A DNA stretch of 64,000 bases from Methylomicrobium sp. wino1 (GCF_003932755.1 NZ_CP024202.1:3534001-3598000); one strand, 5' to 3'. Shown: positions 8,354-16,445, numbered from the stretch's first letter. Made by a program: numbers and translations. The notes: generated from the letters alone by a model not told the origin.

Positions 8354-8533
8354 TCAAACCTCGTCTTCATCGTTGTCCCAATCGTCGAGTGAGGGCGTCT
8401 GAGCATTCATCAAGTTTTGCCACTCGGCTTGTGCTTCGCGTTGGCGTAAGAATAACGCGAAGTCCAAAATTTCCTGCACGAGGGGTTCCGGCATGGGTTT
8501 GATGGTTTGAAAAACCTGTTCGGCAAGGTCCAT
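8354..8533 (-). CDS. Small acidic antitoxin partner of the MazF/PemK-like toxin
   Basis: 59 residues from ATG 8533: MDLAEQVFQTIKPMPEPLVQ, a helix (EILDFALFLRQREAQAEWQNL) and a very acidic tail (DDWDNDEDEV). This is the shape of DUF2281-like antitoxins found before MazF-type toxins: a helical N-terminal part and a charged toxin-binding tail. Family match is by resemblance only; position and translational coupling support the role. Confidence 0.65.
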   Translation of the reverse strand: MDLAEQVFQTIKPMPEPLVQEILDFALFLRQREAQAEWQNLMNAQTPSLDDWDNDEDEV

Positions 8534-8652
8534 ATTGGCTCAGTTTATTGGCCATTAACAGTTACCGGAATATTAGCAAATCGAACGTAACCTAGCCAAT
8601 ATTGGCGGTTTGCTTCAACCATACTTTTACTTAGCGGGGCGGGTTTTTCAAC

Positions 8653-8871
8653 CCATACGCATCAAGCTAACACAGATCCCCGCTGATAAACCGCTACCGA
8701 CCTCTTTCGGCGAGTCTAAATTGCGTAGCCCGGATGGAGCGTAGCGCAATCCGGGAAGTTCGGAGTCACTCCATTCTCGTATTCCGCTACGCTGCATACG
8801 GGCTACGTGCTTTAATAGCAACTTGGGAAAGAGCGGATATGGCTTGGCCGTTTTTAGCTTAATGCATATGG
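8653..8871. repeat. MITE-like repeat, family D copy 1, with nested REP-like hairpin
   Basis: Inverted termini CCATACGCATCAAGCTAA (left) and TTAGCTTAATGCATATGG (right). A REP-like core near 8723-8810 (GCGTAGCCCGGATGGAGCG, later CATACGGGCTACG) lies inside. A second copy with related ends is at 22545-22757. It fills most of the gap between the toxin-antitoxin modules and nifV. Confidence 0.65.
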
Positions 8872-8984
8872 TTATTCAAACCGCTCCAAACGTTTTAGCT
8901 AAGCTTGGGACATGGTCGAAACATTGATGACGAGGTTGTAAATCTCGTCACGCTCAAGGTTTGTTCGAATCCTCATTTCACGAT

Positions 8985-9000
8985 TGTAGTGTTTGCGACA
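8985..9000. promoter_or_regulatory. NifA site upstream of nifV
   Basis: TGTAGTGTTTGCGACA is an exact TGT-N10-ACA match, 84 bases upstream of the -24 GG of the nifV promoter. Confidence 0.7.
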
Positions 9001-9083
9001 ATACATCATTCCAAAGCTGGCATGTCTTGTCGTAATCCTACCGAATTACTCTGCAAGTCTATGTTTTTCATAAGTTGATAACT

Positions 9084-9099
9084 TGGCAAGAAATTTGCT
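9084..9099 (+). promoter_or_regulatory. Sigma-54 promoter of the nifV operon
   Basis: TGGCAAGAAATTTGCT has 10 bases between GG and GC. The predicted start is near 9110, about 57 bases before nifV ATG. It lets nifV and the downstream genes be expressed independently of the broken nifS. Confidence 0.75.
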
Positions 9100-9166
9100 T
9101 TGATATGGGTAAAGGCTCTATTCCTCTCGGAATAGATTGTTGATCAAAGCGATTTTGAGGTGAGGC

Positions 9167-10291
9167 ATGGCAAACCGTCCGCGCACGATCGTCATCGACG
9201 ACACGACTCTCAGAGACGGCGAGCAGTCGGCCGGCGTCGCTTTTTCGCTCGACGAAAAGCTGGACATCGCACAGCGATTGGCGCGCATGGGTGTGCCGGA
9301 GCTCGAAATCGGCATTCCGGCGATGGGCGAGCAGGAATGCGATGAAATTCGTGCGATCGCCTCGCTAGAACTGCCGTGCCGGCTCGTGGTTTGGTCGCGC
9401 ATGCGAGAGGACGATTTACAGCGCTGTATGGACTTGAATGTCGATCTGATTGACCTGTCGATTTCGGCGTCCGATCAGCATATCCGGCATAAATTGAAGC
9501 GAAGCCGGACTTGGGTATTGAAGACGATAGCTCGGCTGGTCAAAACCGCCAGGGATTCAGGCTTGAAGGTTTGTGTAGGCGCCGAGGATGCATCACGGGC
9601 CGATACGGACTTTCTGGCACAATTCGCCGAAACAGCGCAAAGGGCAGGGGCCGAGCGAATCCGTTTCGCCGATACGGTCGGCATCATGGAACCGTTCGGC
9701 GTGTTCGAGGCGATCAAGCGCTTGCGCGCCGCGACCGACCTCGACATCGAAATGCACGCGCATGACGATTTGGGCCTCGCGACCGCAAATACCTTGGCTG
9801 CGGCCGTGGCCGGCGCGACGCATTTGAATACGACCGTCAACGGACTGGGCGAGCGGGCCGGCAATGCCGCACTGGAAGAAGTCGTCGTCGGCCTGAGGCA
9901 ATTGCACGGTATCGAAACCGGTGTCGATTTGAGCGATTTTCCGGCCTTGTCGGCCCTGGTCGCCGAAGCGTCGGGCGATACGATCGGTTCGCGCAAGAGC
10001 CTGATCGGTAGTGCAGTATTTAGCCATGAGGCCGGTATCCATGTCGACGGATTGTTGAAGGATATCAACAATTATCAGGGCATCGACCCGGCCATGGTCG
10101 GACGCAATCATCAATTGGTTCTGGGCAAGCACTCCGGTACGCAGGGCGTGATTTACGCCTACCGGCAACGGGGTATCAATTTAACTAGAGCGCAAGCGGC
10201 GAGCGTGCTGCCGCAGGTGAGGCAATTTGTCAGTTCAAATAAACGAATACCGCTGGCAGTCGAATTGGATGTTTTTTTACAAACCGTGTGA
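9167..10291 (+). CDS. nifV: Homocitrate synthase NifV
   Basis: 374 residues, normal length. Condenses acetyl-CoA with 2-oxoglutarate to give homocitrate, the organic ligand of FeMo-co. The HMGL/DRE-TIM signature is present ([15 protein letters not shown]), the metal site [12 protein letters not shown], and [33 protein letters not shown] and VLGKHSG close the barrel. GAGGTGAGG precedes ATG 9167. It heads an operon with very tight gene spacing running to 15685. Confidence 0.95.
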   Translation: MANRPRTIVIDDTTLRDGEQSAGVAFSLDEKLDIAQRLARMGVPELEIGIPAMGEQECDEIRAIASLELPCRLVVWSRMREDDLQRCMDLNVDLIDLSISASDQHIRHKLKRSRTWVLKTIARLVKTARDSGLKVCVGAEDASRADTDFLAQFAETAQRAGAERIRFADTVGIMEPFGVFEAIKRLRAATDLDIEMHAHDDLGLATANTLAAAVAGATHLNTTVNGLGERAGNAALEEVVVGLRQLHGIETGVDLSDFPALSALVAEASGDTIGSRKSLIGSAVFSHEAGIHVDGLLKDINNYQGIDPAMVGRNHQLVLGKHSGTQGVIYAYRQRGINLTRAQAASVLPQVRQFVSSNKRIPLAVELDVFLQTV

Positions 10292-10299
10292 GGTGTGTC

Positions 10300-10458
10300 A
10301 TGAACGAAAACTACGAACAGAAACGTACCGAACCCGAAACCGAAGTCGAGCGGGTCGCGCGCGAAGAAATTCATGAACAGGACGATGATTACCCGGGTAG
10401 TTTTTTCAGAGTTCCCGGAACGCCGGTTCCCGGTCAAACAGGCTGGAGCCTACTGTAA
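10300..10458 (+). CDS. Small acidic protein between nifV and cysE
   Basis: 52 residues from ATG 10300 (8 bases after the nifV stop, GAGGTGT upstream): Glu-rich first half ([20 protein letters not shown]), then a Pro/Gly-rich end ([17 protein letters not shown]). Its TAA shares one base with the cysE ATG, which supports translation. No family recognised; possibly a nif-linked accessory peptide. Confidence 0.6.
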   Translation: MNENYEQKRTEPETEVERVAREEIHEQDDDYPGSFFRVPGTPVPGQTGWSLL

Positions 10459-11204
10459 TGGTTGTCGTGATACCGGACGGTGCCGTGATTGAGGAAATCG
10501 GCTTGTTACAGCAATGGCGCGAAGATGTCGCTTGCGTTTTCGCGCGAGATCCCGCCGCGCATGGACGGGTTGAGGTGATGTTGGCTTATCCGGGTGTTCA
10601 CGCGGTACTGCTGCATCGGGTCAGTCACCGTCTTTGGCGTTCGGACTGGTGCCTGGCGGCGCGATTGTTGTCGTCATTCACCCGCTGGCTCACGCATGTC
10701 GACATCCACCCTGGAGCGACGATAGGCCGGCGCTTCTTCATCGATCACGGCACCGGCGTCGTGATCGGCGAAACTACGGTCATCGGTGACGACGTCACGC
10801 TGTATCACGGTGTAACATTGGGCGGTACATCCTGGGACAAGGTCAAGCGGCATCCGACCCTCGGCAACAATGTCCTAGTCGGAGCCGGCGCGAAGGTGCT
10901 CGGCGCGATCACGCTCGGTAATAATGTCCGCGTCGGCGCAAATTCGGTCGTTGTCAAGGATGTACCACATTGCTGTACAGTCGTCGGAATTCCGGGGCGT
11001 GTGATTCTGACTAAGGGCGTCAAGATTCAAAATCCGTACGGTATCGATCTCGATCATCATTTGGTGCCCGATCCGGTCGGCAGGGCGATCAATTGTGTTC
11101 TCGAACGCCTGGATCGGCTGGAGCGTCAACAACAGCTCAGTGACAAGCATTGCGAATCCTGCGATGCGGATTCGGTTTGTCATCCCGAAACGGAGGTTTC
11201 CTGA
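10458..11204 (+). CDS. cysE: Serine O-acetyltransferase (nif-linked CysE)
   Basis: 248 residues. Makes O-acetylserine, the carbon skeleton for cysteine. An N-terminal helical region ([17 protein letters not shown]) is followed by the left-handed beta-helix of hexapeptide repeats ([40 protein letters not shown]) and the active-site loop GIPGR. A Cys-rich tail ([11 protein letters not shown]) is unusual. A dedicated copy next to nifV is known from Azotobacter and meets the high cysteine demand of Fe-S assembly. Its stop overlaps the next ATG (TGATG). Confidence 0.92.
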   Translation: MVVVIPDGAVIEEIGLLQQWREDVACVFARDPAAHGRVEVMLAYPGVHAVLLHRVSHRLWRSDWCLAARLLSSFTRWLTHVDIHPGATIGRRFFIDHGTGVVIGETTVIGDDVTLYHGVTLGGTSWDKVKRHPTLGNNVLVGAGAKVLGAITLGNNVRVGANSVVVKDVPHCCTVVGIPGRVILTKGVKIQNPYGIDLDHHLVPDPVGRAINCVLERLDRLERQQQLSDKHCESCDADSVCHPETEVS

Positions 11205-11704
11205 TGGATTTGCTCGACTTCGATGCGCAGGATTTGTATTTCGAACGCGAAGACCCGGCGGAAGTACAGGCTTTGATCGAAAAAGCCGCCGAATCGTATG
11301 GAAGCGGAGAAGGCGAATTACCGTTATTGCAGGCCTATCTCAGAGCACCGGATTCGCTGAACGTGCTGGTCGCGTTGAACCGCTTCTATTACTATCGGCA
11401 CCGTTTGACCGAAGCGTTGTTGATTTCGGAAAAAGCGTTGGCGATCATTCGTGCCGGCCTTGCATTTCCTGAAGATTGGCGGCAATTGAACCTCGACCTG
11501 CTCGGTTCGACCCCATCCGTGCATCTGACGCGAGTCAGGCTGTACTTGTTCACGCTCAAATCGATCGGTTTTTTGCAGATGCGCCTCGACAATCTGGAAT
11601 TAAGCCGGAGCATATTCGAAAAGCTGGTCGAGCTGGATGTCAAAGACCGCATCGGTGCTCAAGGTCTGTTGGAGTTGGTCGTCGAGCGGCAAGTTCCGGT
11701 GTAG
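11204..11704 (+). CDS. Nif-operon protein X1, TPR-like helical, paralogue of X2
   Basis: 166 residues, translationally coupled to cysE (TGATG). All-helical, TPR-like look: VALNRFYYYRHRLTEALLIS, FPEDWRQLNLDL, LYLFTLKSIGFLQMRLDNLE and LVELDVKDRIGAQGLLEL. The same pattern appears in the protein at 12125-12625, also 166 residues, so the two are a duplicated pair around a 2Fe-2S ferredoxin. No characterised family recognised; a scaffolding or chaperone role for nitrogenase electron carriers is only a guess. Confidence 0.75.
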   Translation: MDLLDFDAQDLYFEREDPAEVQALIEKAAESYGSGEGELPLLQAYLRAPDSLNVLVALNRFYYYRHRLTEALLISEKALAIIRAGLAFPEDWRQLNLDLLGSTPSVHLTRVRLYLFTLKSIGFLQMRLDNLELSRSIFEKLVELDVKDRIGAQGLLELVVERQVPV

Positions 11705-11766
11705 GGTGCGCATCGCATCCCTTTTCCAGGTCTTTTGTATCTAAGGTACGCGTTGCGTACCCTACG
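11702..11766. repeat. Imperfect inverted repeat between X1 and the FeSI gene
   Basis: GTAGGGTGCGCATCGCATCC at the left pairs imperfectly with GTACGCGTTGCGTACCCTAC at the right, around ~25 bases. It begins inside the X1 stop codon. It may act as an attenuating hairpin or be an inserted short repeat. Confidence 0.5.
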
Positions 11767-11798
11767 AAATTTTTAAAATTATGAAAGGAACGACTGCC

Positions 11799-12122
11799 AT
11801 GCCTAGACCCGAAAAACACGTATTCGTCTGCACGCAAAACCGGCCTCAGGGTCATCCTCGTGGTTCCTGCGCGGCGAGCGGTTGCAGCGAAGTGATCAAC
11901 GAATTCATGAACGAAATACAAAACCGTAATCTCTTCGAAAAAATTGGCTTGACCAATACCGGCTGCATGGGACCTTGCAACATGGGGCCGAGCGTTTTGG
12001 TTTATCCCGAAGGCGTGATGTACGGCAACGTCAAGAAAGAAGACGTCAAGTCCATCGTCGACGAACACTTGCTCGGCGGCACGCCGGTTGCTGCGTTGAA
12101 GGTTTCGGCAGAGGTTTGGTAG
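11799..12122 (+). CDS. Thioredoxin-like [2Fe-2S] ferredoxin, Shethna FeSI type
   Basis: 107 residues from ATG 11799, chosen because AAAGGA lies 9 bases upstream; an in-frame ATG at 11781 has none. Ligands are Cys-x12-Cys (VFVCTQNRPQGHPRGSC) and Cys-x3-Cys (TGCMGPC), as in thioredoxin-like ferredoxins such as Azotobacter Shethna protein I, whose ending LLGG.P......AE(V/I)W is also shared. Probably a nitrogenase-linked electron carrier or redox sensor. It sits between the paralogues X1 and X2. Confidence 0.88.
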   Translation: MPRPEKHVFVCTQNRPQGHPRGSCAASGCSEVINEFMNEIQNRNLFEKIGLTNTGCMGPCNMGPSVLVYPEGVMYGNVKKEDVKSIVDEHLLGGTPVAALKVSAEVW

Positions 12123-12124
12123 CG

Positions 12125-12625
12125 ATGGCCGGAACCGGTTTGTTCGAAGAGCGCGTCGTTTTCAGTCCGAATATCCCAACGGCAGTCAATGCCCTCATGC
12201 AAGCCGCAGTCGCGGCCAGTCACCGCGATGCAGTGGAAGGCGAAAGACTTTTCATCGAAGCACGACGGCTGGATGGTCATTGTCTCGATACCTATTTCGC
12301 ATTATACAAATTCTATTTTTACCGGGCCCGCTTGGCCGACGCCGAGCAAGCGGCGATGGCCGGGCTTGAAGAGGCTGCGCGGCAAGGCCGTTTCCCCGCC
12401 GATTACAAGCGGCTTTTGAGAGAAAAGGACAAGTGGAACCTTTATGCGAATGGAATTACGCATTTTTATCTCTATTCGCTAAAGGCATTGGCTTTCATCA
12501 AGATGCGAAGCGGAAAGGCGCTTCAGGCTCGTATTATTCTATCGGCAATCGGCGAATTGGACCCGGAAGACAGGACAGGTGCCTCGGTTATTGCCGATTT
12601 AGCGGCGGCACTGGATGAGGACTAG
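12125..12625 (+). CDS. Nif-operon protein X2, paralogue of X1
   Basis: 166 residues from ATG 12125, two bases after the ferredoxin stop. Shares with X1 the pattern ALYKFYFYRARLADAEQAA, GRFPADYKRLL, HFYLYSLKALAFIKMRSGKA and LDPEDRTGASVIADL. The N-terminal 40 residues differ. Helical TPR-like repeats are suggested. Function unknown; the conserved pairing and NifA control imply a nitrogen-fixation role. Confidence 0.75.
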   Translation: MAGTGLFEERVVFSPNIPTAVNALMQAAVAASHRDAVEGERLFIEARRLDGHCLDTYFALYKFYFYRARLADAEQAAMAGLEEAARQGRFPADYKRLLREKDKWNLYANGITHFYLYSLKALAFIKMRSGKALQARIILSAIGELDPEDRTGASVIADLAAALDED

Positions 12626-12628
12626 CGA

Positions 12629-13006
12629 ATGAATAAACTGTCGCAAAGAATCGATGAACAACGCGAATACGGTGAGGCCATTTGCCGGGCTATCGGAGAA
12701 TCGATACGGAAACTCGGATTTGCCGGGGTGGAAAGTTCGGTCGGATTCCCGGTATACGGAGAGGCCGAATTTCGATTGGTAACCGACCCTTACAGTCAAC
12801 ACGACGACTTGGTCGGTTATTGGTTCGACTACAAAAAACAACGTGTCGGGCAAATTCAATTTCATAGTGACGGCGGGTTTTATGCCGAATACGATGTTTT
12901 GAAACCTCACCCGGCTAAACCCGGCTATTTCTTCGATACGATGAACGCCTGGGGCAGGGAAGGATTCATCAAGACCGAACCGCAATTGTTGGAGATGGCG
13001 AGTTGA
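12629..13006 (+). CDS. Conserved nif-operon hypothetical X3
   Basis: 125 residues, 3 bases after X2. Starts with a helical segment (QREYGEAICRAIGESIRKLG) followed by an apparent beta-rich part (AEFRLVTDPYSQHDDLVGYW, RVGQIQFHSDGGFYAEYDVL). No cysteines, signal peptide or membrane segment. Its last bases overlap the next start (TTGA). Not recognised; cytoplasmic. Confidence 0.65.
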   Translation: MNKLSQRIDEQREYGEAICRAIGESIRKLGFAGVESSVGFPVYGEAEFRLVTDPYSQHDDLVGYWFDYKKQRVGQIQFHSDGGFYAEYDVLKPHPAKPGYFFDTMNAWGREGFIKTEPQLLEMAS

Positions 13007-13986
13007 CCGGTTTGGAAGATCCCCGGCGAATTTACGATATGCTGCTGGATTATTGCGCGGGAGACGCTTCGGTCGGTTCGTTGACGATCGGCTTGGTTTG
13101 GACCGTATGCCGTGAGATGAAAACCGATAGCGTCGGATTGTGCATGAGTCCCGGAGTGCCAACTCGGACATTGCCGTGGGCAGGGGCTCTTACTGGTAAA
13201 CCGTTAATCGAACTGGCTGCTAGGCTGAAGTCGTGGGACCCTTATCAAGCCTGCTTGGCGATGGCGGCGGTCAATTGTTGCATCAACGCACGAGATTTCC
13301 CGGATTCGACACCGCTCGAGGCAGTATCCGGACGCGAAAATCTCGCCGTTTTCGATTATTTTCTGCCGCGCTTGAGTGGACAAAAAGTTGCGGTCGTGGG
13401 GCGCTATCCGGGGCTTGAATTTTACCGCGAGCAATTTGATTTAACGGTATTGGAATTGAATCCCGGTCCGGGGGATTTGCCTGCGGCGGCTTGCGAATAC
13501 ATTTTGCCGAAATCGGATTGGGTTTTCATATCGGCTAGCTCGATTCCGAACAAGACTTTTCCGAGGCTCGCCGAATTGTCGGCGGACGCAGTCACGGTTC
13601 TGATGGGGCCGACCGTGCCGTGGCTTCCTCAATGGCATGAGTTCGGTATCGATTATCTCGCCGGTATTGAAACGACCGATGCGGATGCGCTCATAGAAAC
13701 AGCCGCGCAAGGCGGAGGCGTTAGGATTTTCGCTAACGGACTGCGTTACCGCGTTGCCGAGCTGTCCGATTTGAACAATCTGTCTTGGCTGAAGTTGCAG
13801 ATCGCCGATTGTTATGCCGAAAAATCCCGGCTGATAAAAGCCATGGAACAGTGCTACGAAAAGGGCAATACGGCGCGTTTTCATGAGTGGGAGACTTTGA
13901 ACCGCGTTAATGCCCGGTTGTCTCATCTCGACTCCGGATTCAAACGACTGTGGGACCGGACCAACCCAAGCGGAGCAAACGGATGA
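13003..13986 (+). CDS. DUF4213/DUF364 putative metal-chelation protein
   Basis: 327 residues from TTG 13003, which overlaps the X3 stop by 4 bases and has GGAGATGG upstream. N-terminal DUF4213-like part (SVGSLTIGLVWTVC, LGLCMSP-like GLCMSPGV, LAMAAVNCCIN) and a Rossmann-like DUF364 part (KVAVVGRYPGLE, ILPKSDWVFISASSIPNKTF, AVTVLMGPTVPWLP). The extra C-terminal ~80 residues look helical. DUF364 proteins are annotated as putative heavy-metal chelators; here Mo or Fe handling is conceivable but unproven. Confidence 0.75.
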   Translation: MTGLEDPRRIYDMLLDYCAGDASVGSLTIGLVWTVCREMKTDSVGLCMSPGVPTRTLPWAGALTGKPLIELAARLKSWDPYQACLAMAAVNCCINARDFPDSTPLEAVSGRENLAVFDYFLPRLSGQKVAVVGRYPGLEFYREQFDLTVLELNPGPGDLPAAACEYILPKSDWVFISASSIPNKTFPRLAELSADAVTVLMGPTVPWLPQWHEFGIDYLAGIETTDADALIETAAQGGGVRIFANGLRYRVAELSDLNNLSWLKLQIADCYAEKSRLIKAMEQCYEKGNTARFHEWETLNRVNARLSHLDSGFKRLWDRTNPSGANG

Positions 13987-14429
13987 ACGATATCATTGAC
14001 GAATTTTACGATTGCCGTCTGCTGCTTTATTACAAAGGCGATATCAGTGCGCTGACTCTGTTTGCACAGCAAGCCGACGGCACGGTTTGTTTTCCCGGAC
14101 CTTTGCCTGTTCTTTCAAGCGCATTGGAAGAAAAACGAATCGCGCCGAAAAAAATAGCCGGACATCCTTCGGCGCTGGTCAATGCCGTCGGCGACCGGTT
14201 GGAACTGCCGGCCGGTTTATTGTTAACCGATACCGGTTTCAAGGAATCTATCGATACGCCGGGCGGCGTTATCACCGTCTTCATGGCGCGTCTCGACCGC
14301 CTCGACCCTCCGCATTCGCTGATGCAAGCCAAAGGCTGTGCGCTCAAGCCACTAGGATCGTTACGCGGTAGGCCGCCTGCGGAATTGGAATTGCTTCGGC
14401 GCGCCTATGAGCAGGTGATGGAGTCGTAG
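13983..14429 (+). CDS. Conserved nif-operon hypothetical X4
   Basis: 148 residues from ATG 13983, overlapping the previous stop by 4 bases (ATGA). Contains CRLLLYYKGDISALTLFAQQ, PAGLLLTDTGFKESIDTPGG and a C-terminal helix (PPAELELLRRAYEQVMES). No family recognised. Its stop overlaps the following GTG by one base, so it is co-translated with the glcF-like gene. Confidence 0.65.
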   Translation: MNDIIDEFYDCRLLLYYKGDISALTLFAQQADGTVCFPGPLPVLSSALEEKRIAPKKIAGHPSALVNAVGDRLELPAGLLLTDTGFKESIDTPGGVITVFMARLDRLDPPHSLMQAKGCALKPLGSLRGRPPAELELLRRAYEQVMES

Positions 14430-15685
14430 TGTTGTTCGAATGTTTCGAATCCGAAGACGCTTGCCCGGAGTTCTCGAACGGCAGCGGTCACTATATTCCG
14501 GATGTGGCCGATTGCCTGCGCTGCGGGTTGTGCGTCGGCCAATGTCCGACCTACAAACTCTATCAGGTCAATGAAGAGATGCCGCGCGCACGCATAAGGA
14601 CGATCGAAAAGATTCTGGTAGGCGGCGAAAGCGTTAGCGCCGCGGAATTGGAACATTTGAATAATTGCCTGCAATGTCGGGCTTGCGAGACGGCGTGCCC
14701 GAGTCGAATGGCCTACAGCCGGTTATTCGACAGTGCGCAAGCGGTTTTGAGCGAAAGCTGCCGGAACAATGTTTTGACGGCGTTGGCTTTCAAGCTCATC
14801 GAATCGAAACAATTGCGCCGTGTGCTGATGCCGCTGATTGCGTTTTATATCCGCTCCGGATTGCAAAAGCTTGTCCGGCGTAGCGGTATATTAAAAATGC
14901 TGAATCTCGTTGACGCAGACGCTTTGTCGAGCCTACCGTCTTTATCGGGAATGGCTGAGCGGTATCCGGCAAAAAAGGAGACTTTAGGCAAGGTCGCGCT
15001 TTTTACCGGTTGTTTGACGGAATCGTTCGATCGAGAAACCTTAACGGCCGCGATCGAGTTGCTGAACGCAATCGGCTACGAGGTCTTGGTGCCGAAAGCA
15101 CAAACCTGCTGCGGTGCAATACACCAACACAACGGCAAACAGCAAGCCGTGCCGGAATTTATTCGGCGTAATCAAGAGACTTTCAATGCACTCGATTTCG
15201 ATGCGGTTATTTATACCGCAACCGGTTGCGGAGCGATGTTAAGCGATTACCCTCAAATTGAACAAGGCGGAGTTCGATTTCGCGAGCGCTTATGGGATAT
15301 CGGCGATTTTTTAGTGCAACATTGGCCGGATCGGCTCCGTTTGAAGGCCTGCTACCTTAAAGCCGCCGTGCATGAGCCTTGCAGTCAGCGAAACGTTCTT
15401 AAAAATCAACAATCGATTTATGCATTGCTGCAAAAAATTCCCGGCATGGATATCAAGCCGTTGCCCGGTAACGATGTATGTTGCGGTGCCGGCGGTGCAT
15501 ACATGTTGACGCATCCCGAAAATGCCGGACGTTTACGGGACATGAAACTTCAGGCGATCGCATCCATTGCGCCCGATGTCGTCGTTAGCACGAATTTCGG
15601 CTGCACGTTGTTTTTGAATACAGCCCATTCAAAATATGCCATCGAGGTCGTTCACCCTCTGCAATTGCTTGCTTCGGCATTGTAA
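14429..15685 (+). CDS. GlcF/HdrD-like 4Fe-4S and CCG-domain oxidoreductase subunit
   Basis: 418 residues from GTG overlapping the X4 stop. Two [4Fe-4S] motifs at ~35-90 (CLRCGLCVGQCP and CLQCRACETACP) and two CCG cysteine-rich domains (CCGAIHQHNG and CCGAGGAYMLTHPENAGRLR). This is the architecture and length of the glycolate oxidase iron-sulfur subunit GlcF and of HdrD/LutA relatives. No flavin partner (GlcD/GlcE) is nearby, so its redox partner in this nif operon is unknown; FeSI or Rnf are candidates by location only. Confidence 0.88.
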   Translation: MLFECFESEDACPEFSNGSGHYIPDVADCLRCGLCVGQCPTYKLYQVNEEMPRARIRTIEKILVGGESVSAAELEHLNNCLQCRACETACPSRMAYSRLFDSAQAVLSESCRNNVLTALAFKLIESKQLRRVLMPLIAFYIRSGLQKLVRRSGILKMLNLVDADALSSLPSLSGMAERYPAKKETLGKVALFTGCLTESFDRETLTAAIELLNAIGYEVLVPKAQTCCGAIHQHNGKQQAVPEFIRRNQETFNALDFDAVIYTATGCGAMLSDYPQIEQGGVRFRERLWDIGDFLVQHWPDRLRLKACYLKAAVHEPCSQRNVLKNQQSIYALLQKIPGMDIKPLPGNDVCCGAGGAYMLTHPENAGRLRDMKLQAIASIAPDVVVSTNFGCTLFLNTAHSKYAIEVVHPLQLLASAL

Positions 15686-15714
15686 TGCGGCCTGTCGGGT
15701 TTTCGAAAGTCAAA

Positions 15715-15730
15715 TGTCGCATAAACGACA
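15715..15730. promoter_or_regulatory. NifA site 1 upstream of rhdN-nafY
   Basis: TGTCGCATAAACGACA is an exact TGT-N10-ACA site whose arms form a TGTCG/CGACA palindrome. It lies ~107 bases upstream of the -24 GG. Confidence 0.75.
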
Positions 15731-15756
15731 GGCCCAACAACATAACGCCTTCGATT

Positions 15757-15772
15757 TGTCTTTTTTCAAACA
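15757..15772. promoter_or_regulatory. NifA site 2 upstream of rhdN-nafY
   Basis: TGTCTTTTTTCAAACA fits TGT-N10-ACA, ~65 bases before the -24 GG. A second site close to the first suggests cooperative activation. Confidence 0.55.
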
Positions 15773-15835
15773 TAACCGGGTCGATTGTTTCGATCAAAAA
15801 GTTATATCTTATTGATAATATTGGGTTATTTGGAA

Positions 15836-15851
15836 TGGCACGAAGCCTGCA
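15836..15851 (+). promoter_or_regulatory. Sigma-54 promoter of rhdN-nafY
   Basis: TGGCACGAAGCCTGCA is a near-consensus -24/-12 element with 10 bases between GG and GC. The predicted start (~15862) leaves an unusually long leader of about 270 bases before the first ATG at 16134. No gene was found in 15862-16133. Confidence 0.8.
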
Positions 15852-16133
15852 TTGTCGATAATAAATATTGATAAAACAGAACTTAGTTACTTAGGAATAG
15901 GTATGAAATAACTTAGGCTTTTCGATGCCTTACACTGTCTTCGCTCAGTGGAGAGAGAATCTATCGTTCCCACACTCTGCGCTCATCGTTATACATAAAT
16001 TATAGGCAGTAGGATGGGTTTTGTTACCCCGTCCTAAAATTTTCGATCGTGGTCAAAGCAAATTAAAACGTTCGGGGCGGATTGGATAACCCGCCCCTCG
16101 CTAGGACAAGTATTTCTATTCGGAGACAACACG

Positions 16134-16433
16134 ATGTTGTTAGAGAATTATAATAGGCAAGGCTTAACACGCGCGCCGCCGATTCTCGATTGCCGTGAGC
16201 TGAAGGATTACCGCGCCGGGCACATCGGCGAGGCGATGCATCTTCATGAACGGCTACGCGAAACCTTGATCTTGAAAGGCGATAAGCAGCGTCCGGTGTT
16301 GATCTATTGCTATCACGGTCATGCTAGCGAGCATGTCGCGGAAATGTTTTGCGATTTCGGTTTTTCCGATGTCTACAGTCTTTCCGGCGGATTCGCCGGT
16401 TGGAATGAATATTGTCAACAACTACCGTCTTGA
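16134..16433 (+). CDS. rhdN: Rhodanese-like sulfurtransferase (RhdN type)
   Basis: 99 residues, a single rhodanese domain: ILDCRELKDYRAGHIGEAMH, active-site loop with Cys in IYCYHGHAS, and VYSLSGGFAGW. A similar rhodanese gene lies in the nifB region of Azotobacter (rhdN), hence the symbol. It may deliver persulfide sulfur to cofactor assembly, which could matter since nifS is broken here. GGAG 11 bases upstream of ATG. 12 bases separate it from nafY. Confidence 0.82.
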   Translation: MLLENYNRQGLTRAPPILDCRELKDYRAGHIGEAMHLHERLRETLILKGDKQRPVLIYCYHGHASEHVAEMFCDFGFSDVYSLSGGFAGWNEYCQQLPS

Positions 16434-16445
16434 AGGTTTGCGATT

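Noticed and set aside
8953-9000. Possible tRNA-like stretch (GTTCGAATC near 8962)
   Set aside because: Only a T-loop-like motif is seen; no full cloverleaf could be built, although a tRNA remnant cannot be excluded.
11204-12625. X1 or X2 as NifW
   Set aside because: NifW is about 110 residues with a different N-terminal pattern; neither protein matches it.
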